Source: Xanthoparmelia taractica (lineage: Eukaryota > Ascomycota > Lecanoromycetes > Lecanorales > Parmeliaceae). Taken from it: a stretch of DNA of 64,000 nucleotides. Shown here in pieces: positions 22,819-34,600 of the stretch. A model generated the notes under the pieces. That model searched no databases. It was not told the origin of the DNA and saw only the letters and a list, made by a program, of their open reading frames with translations. Position 1 is the first letter of the stretch; each line of letters opens with the position of its first letter. Both the position numbers and the translations under genes were made by a program. The stretch is taken from the NCBI GenBank assembly GCA_033085395.1, contig MU853186.1:217322-281321 (forward strand), given 5' to 3'.

Positions 22819-23298
22819 TTATCCAGCTTCCTTCCAGAAGCCGTAGCCTTTGCTTGGTGCCTTTGCCTCTGAGCTGGTATGGCTTCTTCGACAAATCCAG
22901 ACCTTTTCTCCGTAGCTGACCTTGTCATTGAAAATGTAGCGGGTACAGCCCTGCCAGTCTTGAAAAGGTACAAGCTTCTTCCGTTTGGACGTCTTTGCAA
23001 TAACACCTGCGTGCTTATTCTTCCACATGCCGCCGTATCTGTAATATGGATGATCCGGGTTTCCATCAATCGCGCCACCAGAAACCTTTTGCCAGCAGCT
23101 CTTCGTGCAAACAAAGTACCATACGGATGATTTATCAATGGTACAGCGTACTAGGACATCGTTTGAGGCGCGACAAAGGTCGCAAGGCTTGCGATAAGCA
23201 GAGGGAGATTTGGAGCGTTTTGGAGTGTTGGGCAGGTTACGTAAGTTTCGTGAATCCACGGAGGAGCAAAGATCCTCTTTCACTATTGATGAACCCAT
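22819..23298 (-). CDS. Conserved small Cys-rich protein of unknown function
   Basis: A single exon from the ATG at 23298 (MGSSIVKEDL) to TAA gives 159 residues. The core (about 40 to 110) is KPCDLCRASNDVLVRCTID, then WYFVCTKSCWQKVSGG and HPYYRYGGMWKNKH. The C-X2-C and C-X3-C pairs are spaced like a small treble-clef zinc-binding fold. The C terminus is basic (KTSKRKK) and Trp/Tyr-rich. I recall similar unnamed proteins in other Pezizomycotina but no function. Its 3' end faces that of ATE1 at 144 bp, and its start diverges from MGE1 at 223 bp. Zinc binding is inference. Confidence 0.75.
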   Translation of the reverse strand: MGSSIVKEDLCSSVDSRNLRNLPNTPKRSKSPSAYRKPCDLCRASNDVLVRCTIDKSSVWYFVCTKSCWQKVSGGAIDGNPDHPYYRYGGMWKNKHAGVIAKTSKRKKLVPFQDWQGCTRYIFNDKVSYGEKVWICRRSHTSSEAKAPSKGYGFWKEAG

Positions 23299-23521
23299 TA
23301 TTTCAAAACTTGGATGAAGCCGGCAATGACTCAAAAGAAAAAGTACTTTAGAAATGTATATTGCATACTTTAAGGTAGAACGCGCCTCGATGAGATAAAA
23401 CTTCTGGTCTCACCAATTGACGCGATAGTCGCCACTGCCGAATGACGAGTTGAACTGCTAAAAAACTTTTAGGTCTTGCTCTCTTATCAGACTCCCAAAG
23501 CATCCACATCGCATTCACATT
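23299..23521. promoter_or_regulatory. Short divergent promoter between the Cys-rich gene and MGE1
   Basis: Only 223 bp separate the two start codons, so the promoters must overlap or be shared. I see no clear TATA box or known factor site. Confidence 0.45.
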
Positions 23522-24350
23522 ATGATCCAGCGAAGTCTACTTGGACAATCGCGAGCTTTTTGTGCACAATCGCGATATATACCTACTGCATCACCCATAA
23601 GATCTCAGATACCCACATTACGCATACGGTCGCTCCAGGAAAGGACAGGTGCAAGATACCATTCCTCAACAGACACGCCAAAAGATGGCGCAAGCCTCCA
23701 TGGTGCAGCGGTGGAGGTCCCGCAGTCAGAGATCGTGGACAGTGATCCAATACAAAAAGATGTTGAACTCAAAAACAGAGAGATTATTGATTTAAAGGTC
23801 CGTCCTAAGCTTAACAAAATCCCAGTTTCATCTGTTCTCGTACCTCACACATTCGATCCGTAGGACAAGTATCTCCGCTCAGTAGCAGACTTCCGCAACC
23901 TTCAAGAACGCACAAAGCGCGACATTCAATCGGCTCGCGACTTCGCTATTTCCCGCTTCGCCCAAGACCTGGTCGAAAGTGTCGATAACCTTGATAGAGC
24001 CTTAGGCACGGTACCTCCTGAAAAGTTGGGGCAGGTTGACAGCAATAAAGATCTGGCGAGTCTGTATGATGGGTTAAAAATGACGGAGACAGTATTAATG
24101 CAGACGCTCAAGAAACATGGACTTGAAAGATTTGACCCCAGCGAGAAAGGGGAACAGTTTAACCCAAATCTACATGAGGCTACGTTCCAAACGCCAGTTG
24201 AGGGGAAGGACAATGGGAGTGTCTTTATGACGCAACAAAAGGGTTTCACGCTGAATGGCAGAGTGATAAGGGTGGGTGTTCCTAGCTTGTACCTTCTGAA
24301 GCTAATCCTGTTGTTAGGCTGCCAAGGTTGGAGTGGTCAAAAATAGCTGA
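23522..24350 (+). CDS. mge1: Mitochondrial GrpE-type nucleotide exchange factor MGE1
   Basis: The exons are 23522..23797, 23864..24271 and 24318..24350 (introns 66 and 46 nt, in phase; the last exon is 11 codons including stop). The product is 238 residues. The N terminus is a typical matrix-targeting presequence (MIQRSLLGQSRAFCAQSRY), rich in Arg and Ser without acids. A helical segment leads into DKYLRSVADFRNLQERTKRD, the hallmark of the GrpE long helix. Then come FAQDLVESVDNLDRAL, GLKMTETVLMQTLKKHGLER and FNPNLHEATFQTPV, and the C-terminal GFTLNGRVIRAAKVGVVKN. MGE1 releases ADP from matrix Hsp70 (Ssc1), driving the protein-import motor and folding. It converges with the Phe-tRNA synthetase gene, 239 bp between stops. 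The identification is secure. Confidence 0.95.
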
Positions 24351-24589
24351 GTGAAGAAGCGTCTCTACCCTGAGTGCCTGTCATAGGTGCAATGTATCTA
24401 GTTATGTGCGTTGAACCAGGCGAAGGGCTGTACATTTACTCACTCCCCTCCATGTTAGGGGTCTCCTTGCATTTCTGCGGGTACGAGGTAATACTTGACT
24501 GTCGAGCTCAGCTTCATCCCTTAGCGAGTATGCAAAATTTGCAATACTGCCTTTGGCCATCAATCCATCTTCCATGTTTAAGTAATATG

Positions 24590-26106
24590 TTACCTCAGCT
24601 CGACACCCAGTTTCTCGACAAGCTGCTTCCTCACACTTTCATGCAGCTGGTTGACTTCTTCGTTCCGAAGCGTTCTCTCTAAGCTTCGATAATTTATTCG
24701 ATAACAAAGGCTTTTCCGTCTGGAGGCAGGGTGCACGAAGTCATCGACCAGCCTCACGTCTTCGACTAAGTCGCTTCCGACGCCGCGGATAACCTCCATT
24801 ACGTCATTCTCATGAAAGTCCAGTGCACTGCTCCTCATTCCACCACCGGCACTGCTGCTTGAGCTTCGAAGCCAGAATGATACGTCCTTATAACACTCGG
24901 GATATTTCGAAAACGGCACGAAGGTACTGATGTTTTCTTTGCTCGAAAACTGATTCAAGAAACGTGGATCCTTCGACCAGAACAGTCGGATATCCGGTAT
25001 TGAGAAGAGCAACATAGCGACTCGCTCAAGCCCCACACCGAACGCCCAGCCTATCTGATCTGGTACTCCAGCATTGATAAGGAGGCTTTGCTTGCTGACG
25101 CCGCATCCAAGAAGCTCCAACCAATCCCCTTGCCAGAAGACCTCGAGTTCCCAAGAAGGACTCGTAAATGGGAAATAGGCTTCGATCCAGCGGACTCTCA
25201 GGGGTTCCAGAGCACTCGCATTAATGTGCCCAGCGGTGACAGCGGCTTTCTGAGCTCTCGAAAAGAGCTCCACCACAACGCCTTCTAATGATCTTTTCAA
25301 GTGCGCAGCGATTGCTTCCACTTCCTCTGGGCTGTGATATTCGGCCTGCAGGGGATTTCTTTCTGCATGTGTTGTTGGGTATTGGTCTTCGATGGATAGA
25401 CCGTGCTTTGGGAGCGTTTTTAGATCCGTCCAGACAGCCTTTGCAATGTCTCCTCCCGGCACTTTTCTTCGATCCCACATCCTCGCCCCTTCCATCTGAT
25501 GGAAGGCAGGGTAATGGCTTCGGTCGATGGCATCTCTCCTGTATACGTCTGCGCTGATCGTATAGCCATCGCTCTTATTCTTTCGGAATATCTCTGCTTC
25601 ATGTGCACTGGTATGGGTCCTCAGTACCGTATCTTTGTTGATATAGTACGTATCAGTACGACTTCTGCCTGGGTGATCCTTGGGAAAGCCGAGAGAGTCG
25701 AAGTTCTCGGCGACTGTGACGATTGGATGAAGATCATTGTAGTGGGTATATGTTGGTGACGGGAAGTTAGATTCAATAACTTGGCGTGTTATTGAAACCG
25801 GGTGTGAGGGTTGTAGCTGCAATTTGCGGGGAAGATAAGAGAGGATTGAGGATGGCACGTTGGTCCAATCATCGGTAGCGTAACATTTGCCGTCGATGTC
25901 AAGTGTAGGAGTCCTCGGAGCGCCTACTTGGCATCAGCACAACCCCCCCTTCGATAAATTGGCCATTTACAAGGTTTACTTGTAGATTGATGCCTGCGCA
26001 GATGCTGACTGCTAGCAGTCCAAGATCCTACATTGCACCTCAACTCGTTCCTCAACAGTTCAACCAAAGTAAGCCTCACAACTCTACCAGTCGTTGCAAG
26101 CTTCAT
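24590..26106 (-). CDS. msf1: Mitochondrial phenylalanyl-tRNA synthetase
   Basis: The exons (minus) are 26106..25980 and 25923..24590. The 56-nt intron has a GTAAAC donor, a GCTGAT branch and an AGTAG end; the join gives HQSTSAPRTPTLDIDG. The product is 486 residues. The N terminus is Arg-rich and acid-poor, suiting mitochondrial import. Class II motif 2 is TDTYYINKDTVLRTHTSAHE, motif 3 is GWAFGVGLERVAMLLFSIPD, and the substrate region includes WLELLGCGV. The last 100 residues form the B8-like anticodon-binding domain fused to this monomeric enzyme (YKDVSFWLRSS ... SLCYRINYRSLERTLRNEEVN). It charges mitochondrial tRNA-Phe. The length matches fungal MSF1. It is divergent from COQ3, another mitochondrial gene, with 326 bp between starts. 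Confidence 0.95.
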
Positions 26107-26432
26107 TCCGTCCGGCGGAACTCATCCTCAGATTCGGGGCTTCCGAAATAGTGGTTTTACACGCGCGGCTGCAGCGCCAGAGCCAGTGGCGTCCTGGTAT
26201 TCTGCCATTGCTATAAAGTAAAGTACTTGAAGATTCGCCTCAACTTCCAACAATTAGTCTCCCTACCTCGAGACCCGCAGATGGTATCGAGTGCATGGAC
26301 TGTGTTTAAAAGCTAGAGCAAACTCACGCTGTCTCTCAATCACACATGATCACTTGACCTTTTAGTCTCATTCTTTGGCCATTCGACACAACCGCCAACA
26401 ATTTAGGGCTTCAAAATTTGGAAAGACTAGTC
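26107..26432. promoter_or_regulatory. Divergent promoter shared by msf1 and coq3
   Basis: The 326-bp gap separates the start codons of two nuclear genes for mitochondrial enzymes. A reading frame crosses part of it on the plus strand but shows no conservation. No known operator is clear. Confidence 0.5.
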
Positions 26433-27281
26433 ATGGCTATTCGACCTACTACCTTGCGTAGTCTCTCAAGACTTTTTCATATACATTGCCAAAACCGCTT
26501 GAGCTCTCAAAGCTCTTCTGTAAATGCAGCAGAAGTCTCGCATTTTGATAATTTAGCCTCGACATGGTGGGATCCTTATGGTTCATCTCGTCTTCTTCAT
26601 CAAATGAATCCTCTGCGTCATGATTTCATCTCCCGTTGCATTGAGTCACAGCCAGAGTCGACTTCTTGGGGGTGTGGCCGCTATCTCGACGTAGGCTGCG
26701 GTGGAGGCATATTCGCTGAGAGTGCTGCTCGGTTGCCGCAGACAAAGGGCGTGGTGGGTATCGACCCAAGTAATCACGTCATTTCGGTTGCAAAGGCCCA
26801 TGCACGCCATGACCCTCTCTTTCTTGAGCCAGGACGGCTAGAATACCAGAATAAAACTATCGAAGATTTGCCAGTCCCTCGGACACCAGAAGAACAATTC
26901 GACGTCGTTAGTCTATTCGAAGTCATTGAACATATCAATTGGCCTGCGCCCTTTATTAACTCTTGTCTACCATTCGTCAAACCTGGTGGATGGCTGATCC
27001 TTAGCACAATTGCAAGAACATGGACGAGTTGGCTGACGACTAATGTCCTAGCAGAGGAGGTAGTAAGATTGGTCCCGAGGGGAACGCACGACTGGAGCAA
27101 GTACATCAACGAGGAGGAATTGAGGAAGTTCTTTTCCGCACAGGATGGATGGGGGAGACATGGGGGGCTGAAAAGCCAGGGGTGTATGTATGTGCCCGCA
27201 GTAGGGTGGAGGATTGTACCGGATGGAGAAAAGTGGGGAAATTATTTCTTTGGCGTGCGTAAAGATCCAAAGCGAAAGTGA
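26433..27281 (+). CDS. coq3: Ubiquinone biosynthesis O-methyltransferase COQ3
   Basis: A single exon from the ATG at 26433 (MAIRPTTLRSLSRLFH) encodes 282 residues. The first 35 residues form an Arg/Ser-rich mitochondrial presequence. The COQ3/UbiG signature FDNLASTWWDPYGSSRLLHQMNP follows. SAM-binding motif I is RYLDVGCGGGIFAESAARL (about 90 to 108), then GIDPSNHVI, and motif II is FDVVSLFEVIEHI. Motif III is VKPGGWLILSTI, followed by HDWSKYINEEEL. COQ3 carries out both O-methylation steps of coenzyme Q biosynthesis at the matrix face of the inner membrane, in the CoQ synthome. The 3' end converges with the TFIIE-beta gene at 95 bp. A slightly earlier non-ATG start is not needed. Confidence 0.95.
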   Translation: MAIRPTTLRSLSRLFHIHCQNRLSSQSSSVNAAEVSHFDNLASTWWDPYGSSRLLHQMNPLRHDFISRCIESQPESTSWGCGRYLDVGCGGGIFAESAARLPQTKGVVGIDPSNHVISVAKAHARHDPLFLEPGRLEYQNKTIEDLPVPRTPEEQFDVVSLFEVIEHINWPAPFINSCLPFVKPGGWLILSTIARTWTSWLTTNVLAEEVVRLVPRGTHDWSKYINEEELRKFFSAQDGWGRHGGLKSQGCMYVPAVGWRIVPDGEKWGNYFFGVRKDPKRK

Positions 27282-27376
27282 TATTGTGAAGAATGGATTG
27301 CGAAACGTATCGCTGCGTATAGGTTCATAGCTCTATTTCTGGGGTATCATTGTCTCAGTTGATAGTAGGGAACCCA

Positions 27377-28249
27377 TCACTTTTTGAGATGCGAATAATC
27401 TCGCAAAACGCCCGCCATGTGAGTATTTGTCGTCTTCCCACCCTTTCTAGCTCTCTTCGACTTGTTCTCTTGCTTTACTGGCTTGGCTTTGACAGCGCGA
27501 CTCTTATTCGCAGGCGTCAAGCCTTCGCGTTCCAGCTCATCCGCCAGTGCTCCTGGCTCGGGCAATCTGATCTTTTGCCACATTGTCTTGAATTCTTGGT
27601 CAATTGAGAAGAATAGCGATGGGTCATTTGGCCATACGAATCGGGCACTGTCGTCTTTTTTGTGCCGAGTCACTGAAAGCTTGCCCTGTTTCTCAAGATT
27701 GTCTATCGCATCTAGCGCACCATGCCATCCATCCTTAAGATCCTTAACGCTAAGGGCCTGAGCCGTAGGTTGAGATTGTAGATAACCCAACAATCCATCG
27801 GCGGACCGGATATTGTGGATCGGTCGGAAAGAGAAGAGGTCCTTTTCTTTGCCATCAATTCTCTGGTAATTTACCTTCTCATGGCTCATCAATATTGTCT
27901 TTAGGGCCTGCCCGTATCCTTTCTCTCGGCCATGCAAAGATAAATATTCGCCCAACCTTTGCCACGTCCATGGAACATCCTTTTCCTTGAGCTTCTCTAG
28001 TGCATAGGTGACTTGAGTTATGATATGGGAGCCGGTGCCTGTGTCTTTTGGCTGCGAGAAGACCGTGTTGGCCTGCTCTACTACTCGCTTGCGCTTGAGA
28101 TCATTCTTGATTATGGTTGAAGCTTGCGATGGCGCAGGCAACGGGGCAAGATTTGCAGAAGCAGCAGCTGTACGTTTATTTGAAAGCTTATTGGAGGACG
28201 AGGTGAGATTGGACTTGAAAGCGCTGATTTGGTTGTCAAGGTAGGACAT
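27377..28249 (-). CDS. tfa2: Transcription initiation factor TFIIE subunit beta
   Basis: A single 290-residue exon begins MSYLDNQISAFKSNLTSSS. The N-terminal third is Ser/Ala-rich with a basic patch (KRKRVV). The central TFIIE-beta core (about 75 to 215) has tandem winged helices: ITQVTYALEKLKEKDVPWTW, then FSFRPIHNIRSADGLLGYLQ, and later VKDLKDGWHGALDAIDNLE with RFVWPND. The C terminus is strongly basic (KAKPVKQENKSKRARKGGKT), as in fungal and animal homologues. It acts with TFIIE-alpha to recruit and stimulate TFIIH and to hold promoter DNA in the RNA polymerase II initiation complex. It is divergent from MLP1 across a 450-bp promoter that carries an inverted repeat. Confidence 0.93.
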   Translation of the reverse strand: MSYLDNQISAFKSNLTSSSNKLSNKRTAAASANLAPLPAPSQASTIIKNDLKRKRVVEQANTVFSQPKDTGTGSHIITQVTYALEKLKEKDVPWTWQRLGEYLSLHGREKGYGQALKTILMSHEKVNYQRIDGKEKDLFSFRPIHNIRSADGLLGYLQSQPTAQALSVKDLKDGWHGALDAIDNLEKQGKLSVTRHKKDDSARFVWPNDPSLFFSIDQEFKTMWQKIRLPEPGALADELEREGLTPANKSRAVKAKPVKQENKSKRARKGGKTTNTHMAGVLRDYSHLKK

Positions 28250-28699
28250 GACGGGTAATCGAATGGCTCATTGGGTATGCAGGCTTTGCAGGGTCACCCT
28301 CATGGAAGATTCGATATATGAGGTGAAATGATGAAAGAGATTGGAATGGAGACTGCATAGTACTTCACCAATTACCTTAGCGCGCGGAGACGCGCTAAGC
28401 TAGGCTAGCCGGCTTTGTCTGAAGTGAAGGATGAAATCAACACAAATGAACACGGCTTCGGTCATTTCACCCATGACACCTTTCCGGCTTCCTTTGACAC
28501 CCACTGTGTCTGAACTCCTATGCGCGCTTCCACTAGTGTATGGGGCCTAAATTCACTGATTCAATTCTAAGCATGCCTGCATTCTTCTAAAACCACCCAC
28601 AGCATCCAGAAAGACCTCACTTTCCTATCATGAACCGAAATCCCGAACTTCATGGCACGATCACGTAGACGAGATTGAGCTTGCATCTAGCTACTCACG
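28250..28699. promoter_or_regulatory. Divergent promoter of tfa2 and mlp1 with an inverted repeat
   Basis: The gap contains a perfect 8-bp inverted repeat at 28377..28398: TTAGCGCG, six spacer bases, CGCGCTAA. The arms resemble E2F/MBF-type GCGC cores. The remaining sequence has no visible gene. Confidence 0.5.
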
Positions 28700-31600
28700 A
28701 TGGCGGTCGCGCAATTAGATGTGGCTCAGCTTTCGTCGTTCTGTTCCTTGCCACAGCATTCGATCGACACACTTCTTGACGCACCAACTGCCGGCCTTGT
28801 CCGTACACTCTTGGAGAATATATCTGTGAGGGCACATGAGTACAATGAATTGGTGTCTGAGAAGCTCAGGTTGGGCGTGGAACTGGACAATGCAGTGCGC
28901 GGGGGTGAAACCAAGAGCCGGATTCTGAAAGGCTCAATCGACAAGGGACTCAAGGAGGCCACGGATTTGAGACAGAAACTTGAAGCAGTGGGTAGGTAGT
29001 GTCCAAGAAACGCCTATTCAGTAAGCTAAGATCTTCCCTAGAAACGGCAAGGGTGTCGGTGGAGACAGAGCTTGAGGATTTGCGAGCCTCCACCTCCACG
29101 ACGACTTCTGAATTATCTACTTTGAGGACTCGTATTACGTCACTGGAATCCTCGAACCGAGACACGCTTTCGCTTCTACAATCCAAAACGGTAGCTCATG
29201 ACAAATTGGCCGAAGAGCTCAATGCTCAGCACCAGAAAGCGGTGGACCTCCGACGTGAAGTCTCAAGACTGGAACAGTCAGTACAATCAGCCAACGCCGC
29301 CTCGACTAGCGCAAGGTTCCACGAGCAAGGTCTGCAGCAGGAAATTGAATCGCTAAAGAGAACCAACGATTGGTTGGACAAAGAACTGAAAACCAAGTCC
29401 GGAGAGTATACTAAATACCGTAAGGAGAAGAGTATACGTATTGCCGAGCTACAACGTCAACTTGATGAAGCCACGAGCACAATCGATGCTGCGAATCGCA
29501 CCGAAACGACTTTACGGAGGAGACTTGATGAGCTCAGTCTAAAAGCTGATGATTCATTCACCCGCATCCAGCAATTGCAAGAGGATGCCGCCAAGAGGGA
29601 TGAATCTTTCAGAGTTGAGCTGGATGCGGCGAATCGCCTTTCTGAACTGACCCGAAACTCGGCCAACACTGAACGAAAACGGCAGCAGGATCTTTACGCC
29701 CAGTTAGAATCCGCCAAAGAAGATGCGTCTGAGCAACTCGGTAGACTCGGTGCCGAGCTCGAAACTGAGCACAGGGAAAGGGAAAGCGCAGACGCGAAGA
29801 TTGCAGAACTCGAGGTCCATGTTGAGCAGCTCCAGGCAGACCTATCGACACTGCAAAGCCAAGCATTAGTGCGCCATACGTCTCCCGAGGCCACCAATGG
29901 GTACTTCGCTAGTACACCTCCTCGCAACGTTTCGGCGTCTATCGTATCACCCGCGCCATCGCGCCTCAAGGGTGGTCTCAGCATTACCCAGATGTACAGT
30001 AGTTACAATGACCTGAAGAACGAACTCGAGGTGGAGAAACGGCGTAGCGAGAAGCTTACCTCAACACTTGACGACATGGTACAAGATCTAGAAACTGAGC
30101 AGCCAGAGATCGAGGAGTTACGTGCGGACCACATGCGCTTAGAATCTGAAGTTGCCGAGATGTCTTCTTTAATAGATATCATTGGCAAGGAACGAGATGA
30201 GGCTCTTAGGGGGTCCAAGAAATGGGAAGGCCATCTAGAGGCTAAAGCCAAGGAAGGAGAAGTACTCCGGCAGCAGCTCCGCGATCTCAGCTCCCAGGTC
30301 AAGGTCTTTTTAATGGAAGCCCATCTACGTGATCAAGGTATTGATGAACTTGGTGCGGATGGCCGAGCACAACTAGAGCGCCTGGCGCAGGGCCAAGCAG
30401 ATGGGGAAGCGGTGGAGAGCATGACCGCAACTGATCGACTTATCAGTGAGAACCTTGTCACGTTCAGAAACCTGAGCGAACTTCAAGAACAGAACGCAAA
30501 TTTACTCAGGATCACCCGAGAGATTGGTGAGCGTATGGAACATGAGGAGGCCGTCCAAAAACAGTCAGAGAGGACTCGAGATTGGGATGATCTCCAGCAG
30601 AAATACGAACGTTGCAAAGATGAGATAAAGTCTTTGATGACTCAATCCTCGAGCTACATTCGCGAGCGAGATATGTTCAGACGTATGCTCTCTCACAGGG
30701 GTCAAGTAGCTTCCGGCACCGACGCCACTTCGGTGTTTGGGGAGTCTGCCAATGGAGATGCAGCACCCAGAACTCCAACGCCAGCTGGTGCTATGAACAG
30801 CATCGAAGACTCCCCAGCAACAAGAGACTTAGCTGACTACGTGAAACTTTACAAAGATATACAGGCGCACTTTGATGCATATCGGAATGAGGCTGCGACA
30901 GACCGCTCAACATTAAAGGAGCAAGTGGACGGTCTTTCAAAGGTCAACGGTGAACTTCGAAGCGAGGTGGTTAGAAACAGCAGCCAGGTCACACTTGCTC
31001 ATGAAAGATACGAGATGCTTCAAGGAAATTATCTAATGCTCAAGAACGAGAATGCGGAACTGCAAAAGAGATCGCAAGCATTATCAGACAGTGCTGCCAA
31101 GCAAGATCTGCGGGTTCAACAAGTTGCTGAAGAACTTGTCGAAGCAAAGGGTCTTGCAGACAGCATGCGCAATGAGACAGCGAATCTGAAAGCAGAAAAA
31201 GAATTCTGGAAAACGATTGAAAAAAGGATCACTGAGGACAACGAGAGTCTGTTGAACGAGCGCGGTCGGCTGAATGCTCTGAACGCCAACTTGCAGAATC
31301 TGTTGAATGAGCGAGAACATTCGGATACGGAAGCTCGTCGAAGGCTTCAAAGCCAGGCTGACAGTCTCGAAAAAGAATTACAAGCGACAAAGAAAAAACT
31401 TTCCGAGGAAGTGAAAGAAAACAAGCGATCTGCTCAACGGCGCGAATATGACCATGAGCAGAGTCAAAAGAGGATTGATGATTTAGTCTCTAGCCTTGGT
31501 AATACTCGCGAGGAGCTTGTCGCGGCGAAGGTAACCCGGGATCATCTTTCGACGAGGGTGGATGAGTTGACAATTGAGCTTCGGAGCGCAGAAGAACGTG

Positions 31601-34600
31601 TCAATCTATTACAACTGGCACCTTCAGGGCGTCCCATTCCCGACGATGGCGAGCTTCCACAACACCAATCCCTTGATGGTGAAGAGTTGAGTCTGAGCAA
31701 AGAGCAAGAATTGAGAGTCCAGGTGTCGGAGCTCAAACGCGACCTCGACCTAGCTCGAAGTGAGCTCGAAAATGTCATAGGCCAGGTTGAGCAGTACAAA
31801 GCAATCAGTCAAGCTTCAGAAGAAGAATTGCTCAGCCTGAACGAAACGCAGGACTTGTACCGACAAGAAACAGACAAGCTGATTCAAGAGAAGGACTCCA
31901 AGATCAAAGAACTCGAACAACGAATTGAGGACACCAGTTCCGAGCTTTCATCCACCAATTCGGAGCTCTCAAGTCTTCGAAATGCACAAGCAGAAAATGG
32001 GCGCCGTCTAGAAGAACACAAAAGGGGATATGAGGTAGAGCTTGCACGACTCAAAGATCAAGATGATCGCCACGCGGCCGCAGCCCAGTTTTATCAAGAG
32101 GATCTCAAAGTCCAGGCTGAAATCGCTCAGCAAGCTCAACAGAATTACGAGAGTGAGCTTGTTAAGCACGCGGATGCTGCAAAGGCATTGCAAAAGGTCC
32201 GATCAGATCACAACGAACTAAAACTCGAGATAAAAGCATTAAAGACTGATGCGGAATCTGCCCGTAAAAGCCTCGAACAAAGCGAAGAAAGTTGGACGCG
32301 GTCTCGGGAGGGATTCGAAAGAGAGATAAGAGAACTAAAAACTGGGCGAGAAAATCTAAGAACTCAGAATAACTACCTCCATCAGCAAATTGAGACCTAC
32401 TCTGCTCAAATAAACACTTTGAAAAAGCGTTTCTCAAGCAGCGATGAGGGCCCAGGCGAGGACATTCCAGCCTCCGATCTGGACAATCTGCAAGAGGTTA
32501 TCAAATACTTACGGCGCGAGAAGGAGATTGTTGATGTCCAATTAGAATTGTCTGCGCAAGAAGGAAAGAGATTAAGCCAGCAGCTCGACTACGCTCGGTC
32601 ACAACTGGACGATACACGATTGCAACTTAGCCAGCAAAGACGACTGGAGGCCGAGAATGAGCGTTCCAATCTCGATCACAACAAACTGGTGGATACAATC
32701 AATGAGTTGAACACATTCCGTGAATCTAGCGTAACTTTACGCGCCGAGGCTCGTCAAGCGCAGAGTGCACTGGCCGCAAGGGCGAAAGAAGTCGAAGAAC
32801 TAGAAGCTCAAATCGTGCCTCTGCAAGCGGAGATCTTGGAACTCAAGAACGAACGTGAAACTTGTGAGGGCGAAATGAAGCTCCTTAAAGAGAGCTCCGA
32901 CCGCTGGCAGCAACGGGCTCAGAACGTTCTCCAAAAGTATGATCGAGTCGATCCTGCAGAGTTGGAAGCTTTGAAGGAAGAGCTCAAGTCGCTAGAGGCT
33001 GAGCGTGATGAATTAGTATCAGCAAAACGGAGCTTGCAGGATCAGGTAGACAATGCTTCTGACCAAATGACCCAGATTCAGGAGCAAAGCAATGAAAAAA
33101 TCGAGACTATGCGCGCAAAGCTAGCCGAGCAGTTCAAGGCGAGATCGAGACAGTTGAGCGACAGGATTAAAGAGAGGGATACCGCCCTGCAAACAGCTAT
33201 CACCGAGAAAGAAAGCTCTGAGCATCGGCTTGCAGCATTGTCAGGACTACAAGCCGAGCTTGAAACGACCAGAGCGGAACGAGATGCTGCCGTTGAAAAG
33301 GCTACTGCACAGAACGTAACGGCTGACTCAAACGGGAGTGAGGAAGGCCAAGTCGAAGAAGAGGTGACCTCCAAGCCGGACTTACAGGATCAGCTGGAGA
33401 AACTCACTGCAGCGGAGATGAAGGCCAACCAAGCAGCATCAGATTCAGCCAATCTCCGAAGCCAATTGGATGTGGCAAGATCAAGGATTGCCGAACTCGA
33501 GCTACAAATAGTCAGTACTGAAGTTCTCGAGTAGTGCTGGCGAAATACTGACCACCATCTAGAAACAAATGCAGGAGGCTATCGACGCGTCTACCACGGA
33601 ACTAGCCCAGCTAAGGATACAACAGCAACAAGCAGTCCCTGCAAGTAGTGAAGTAGAGGCACACAGGAGCTCTCTGCGTGCTGATCTTGCTCAAGCTCAG
33701 CAAAATGCTGAGGACCTTCGCACAAGCGCTTCGATCAATGCAGCTGTATCCACGGCTCCAACTGAATGTGGATCCAAGTCTGTAGCGGAACAGGTCGCCG
33801 AGCATATTGAGGCAGTCCGTGTCGAGCTAGAGTCCCGACACAACGAGCGAATCAGACAAAACGACGAGACGTTGGAAAAAAGAACTAACATGATGAAGGC
33901 TCAACTCAGTAAGAAATTGACCGATGGCAAAGCTCAGCTCCGACAAAGCCTTGCAGTCGAGCACGAACAAGCTTTACAAGCACTCAAAAATGACCATGAG
34001 CAAGAGATAAGTAGGCTTCACGCAAGGCATAAAGATGAGATTGAAGAGCTTCAAAAAAGTGCGGACTCTAAATTTACCAAGCTCAGAGACGAGTGGGACA
34101 AGGGGCATCAAGCTACAAGCACCACCAATGGTAATCCGAGTGTCAAAGACGAGGGCCAGACTTTTCGCGGTCCGTGGCAGCCCTCTGAGGATGAAGCCAG
34201 AGCTTTGATCCAGTCGAACGAAGTTGTCCGAAGCATCGTTAAAAAGAACATCGGCATCCATGTCAATAAAGCCAAGGAGGAACTATCTACTCAGCTGAAC
34301 CACGATCATGAGAAGGCCATGACCGAACGAACGACGGAAATCCAGAACAAAGCAAATACTGCAAAAGAGCATGCAGTGTTGATGGAAGGGAAGAAGAGCG
34401 CCGTACAGATCAACATGGCAAACAACAAAGCCAGGATGCTGCAATTTAAAGTTGATATCATTCGAAAGGCAGCTCAAGATACCCCGCTAAAGCCAGTTGC
34501 GGAAGTCTGGCTTGTTGCGAAGGATGCCAGACCACCACCGGTCACCCCCCAACAGCCCCAACAGCCTCAACAAGATACCAACAAGGCACAGAAGCCGCCT

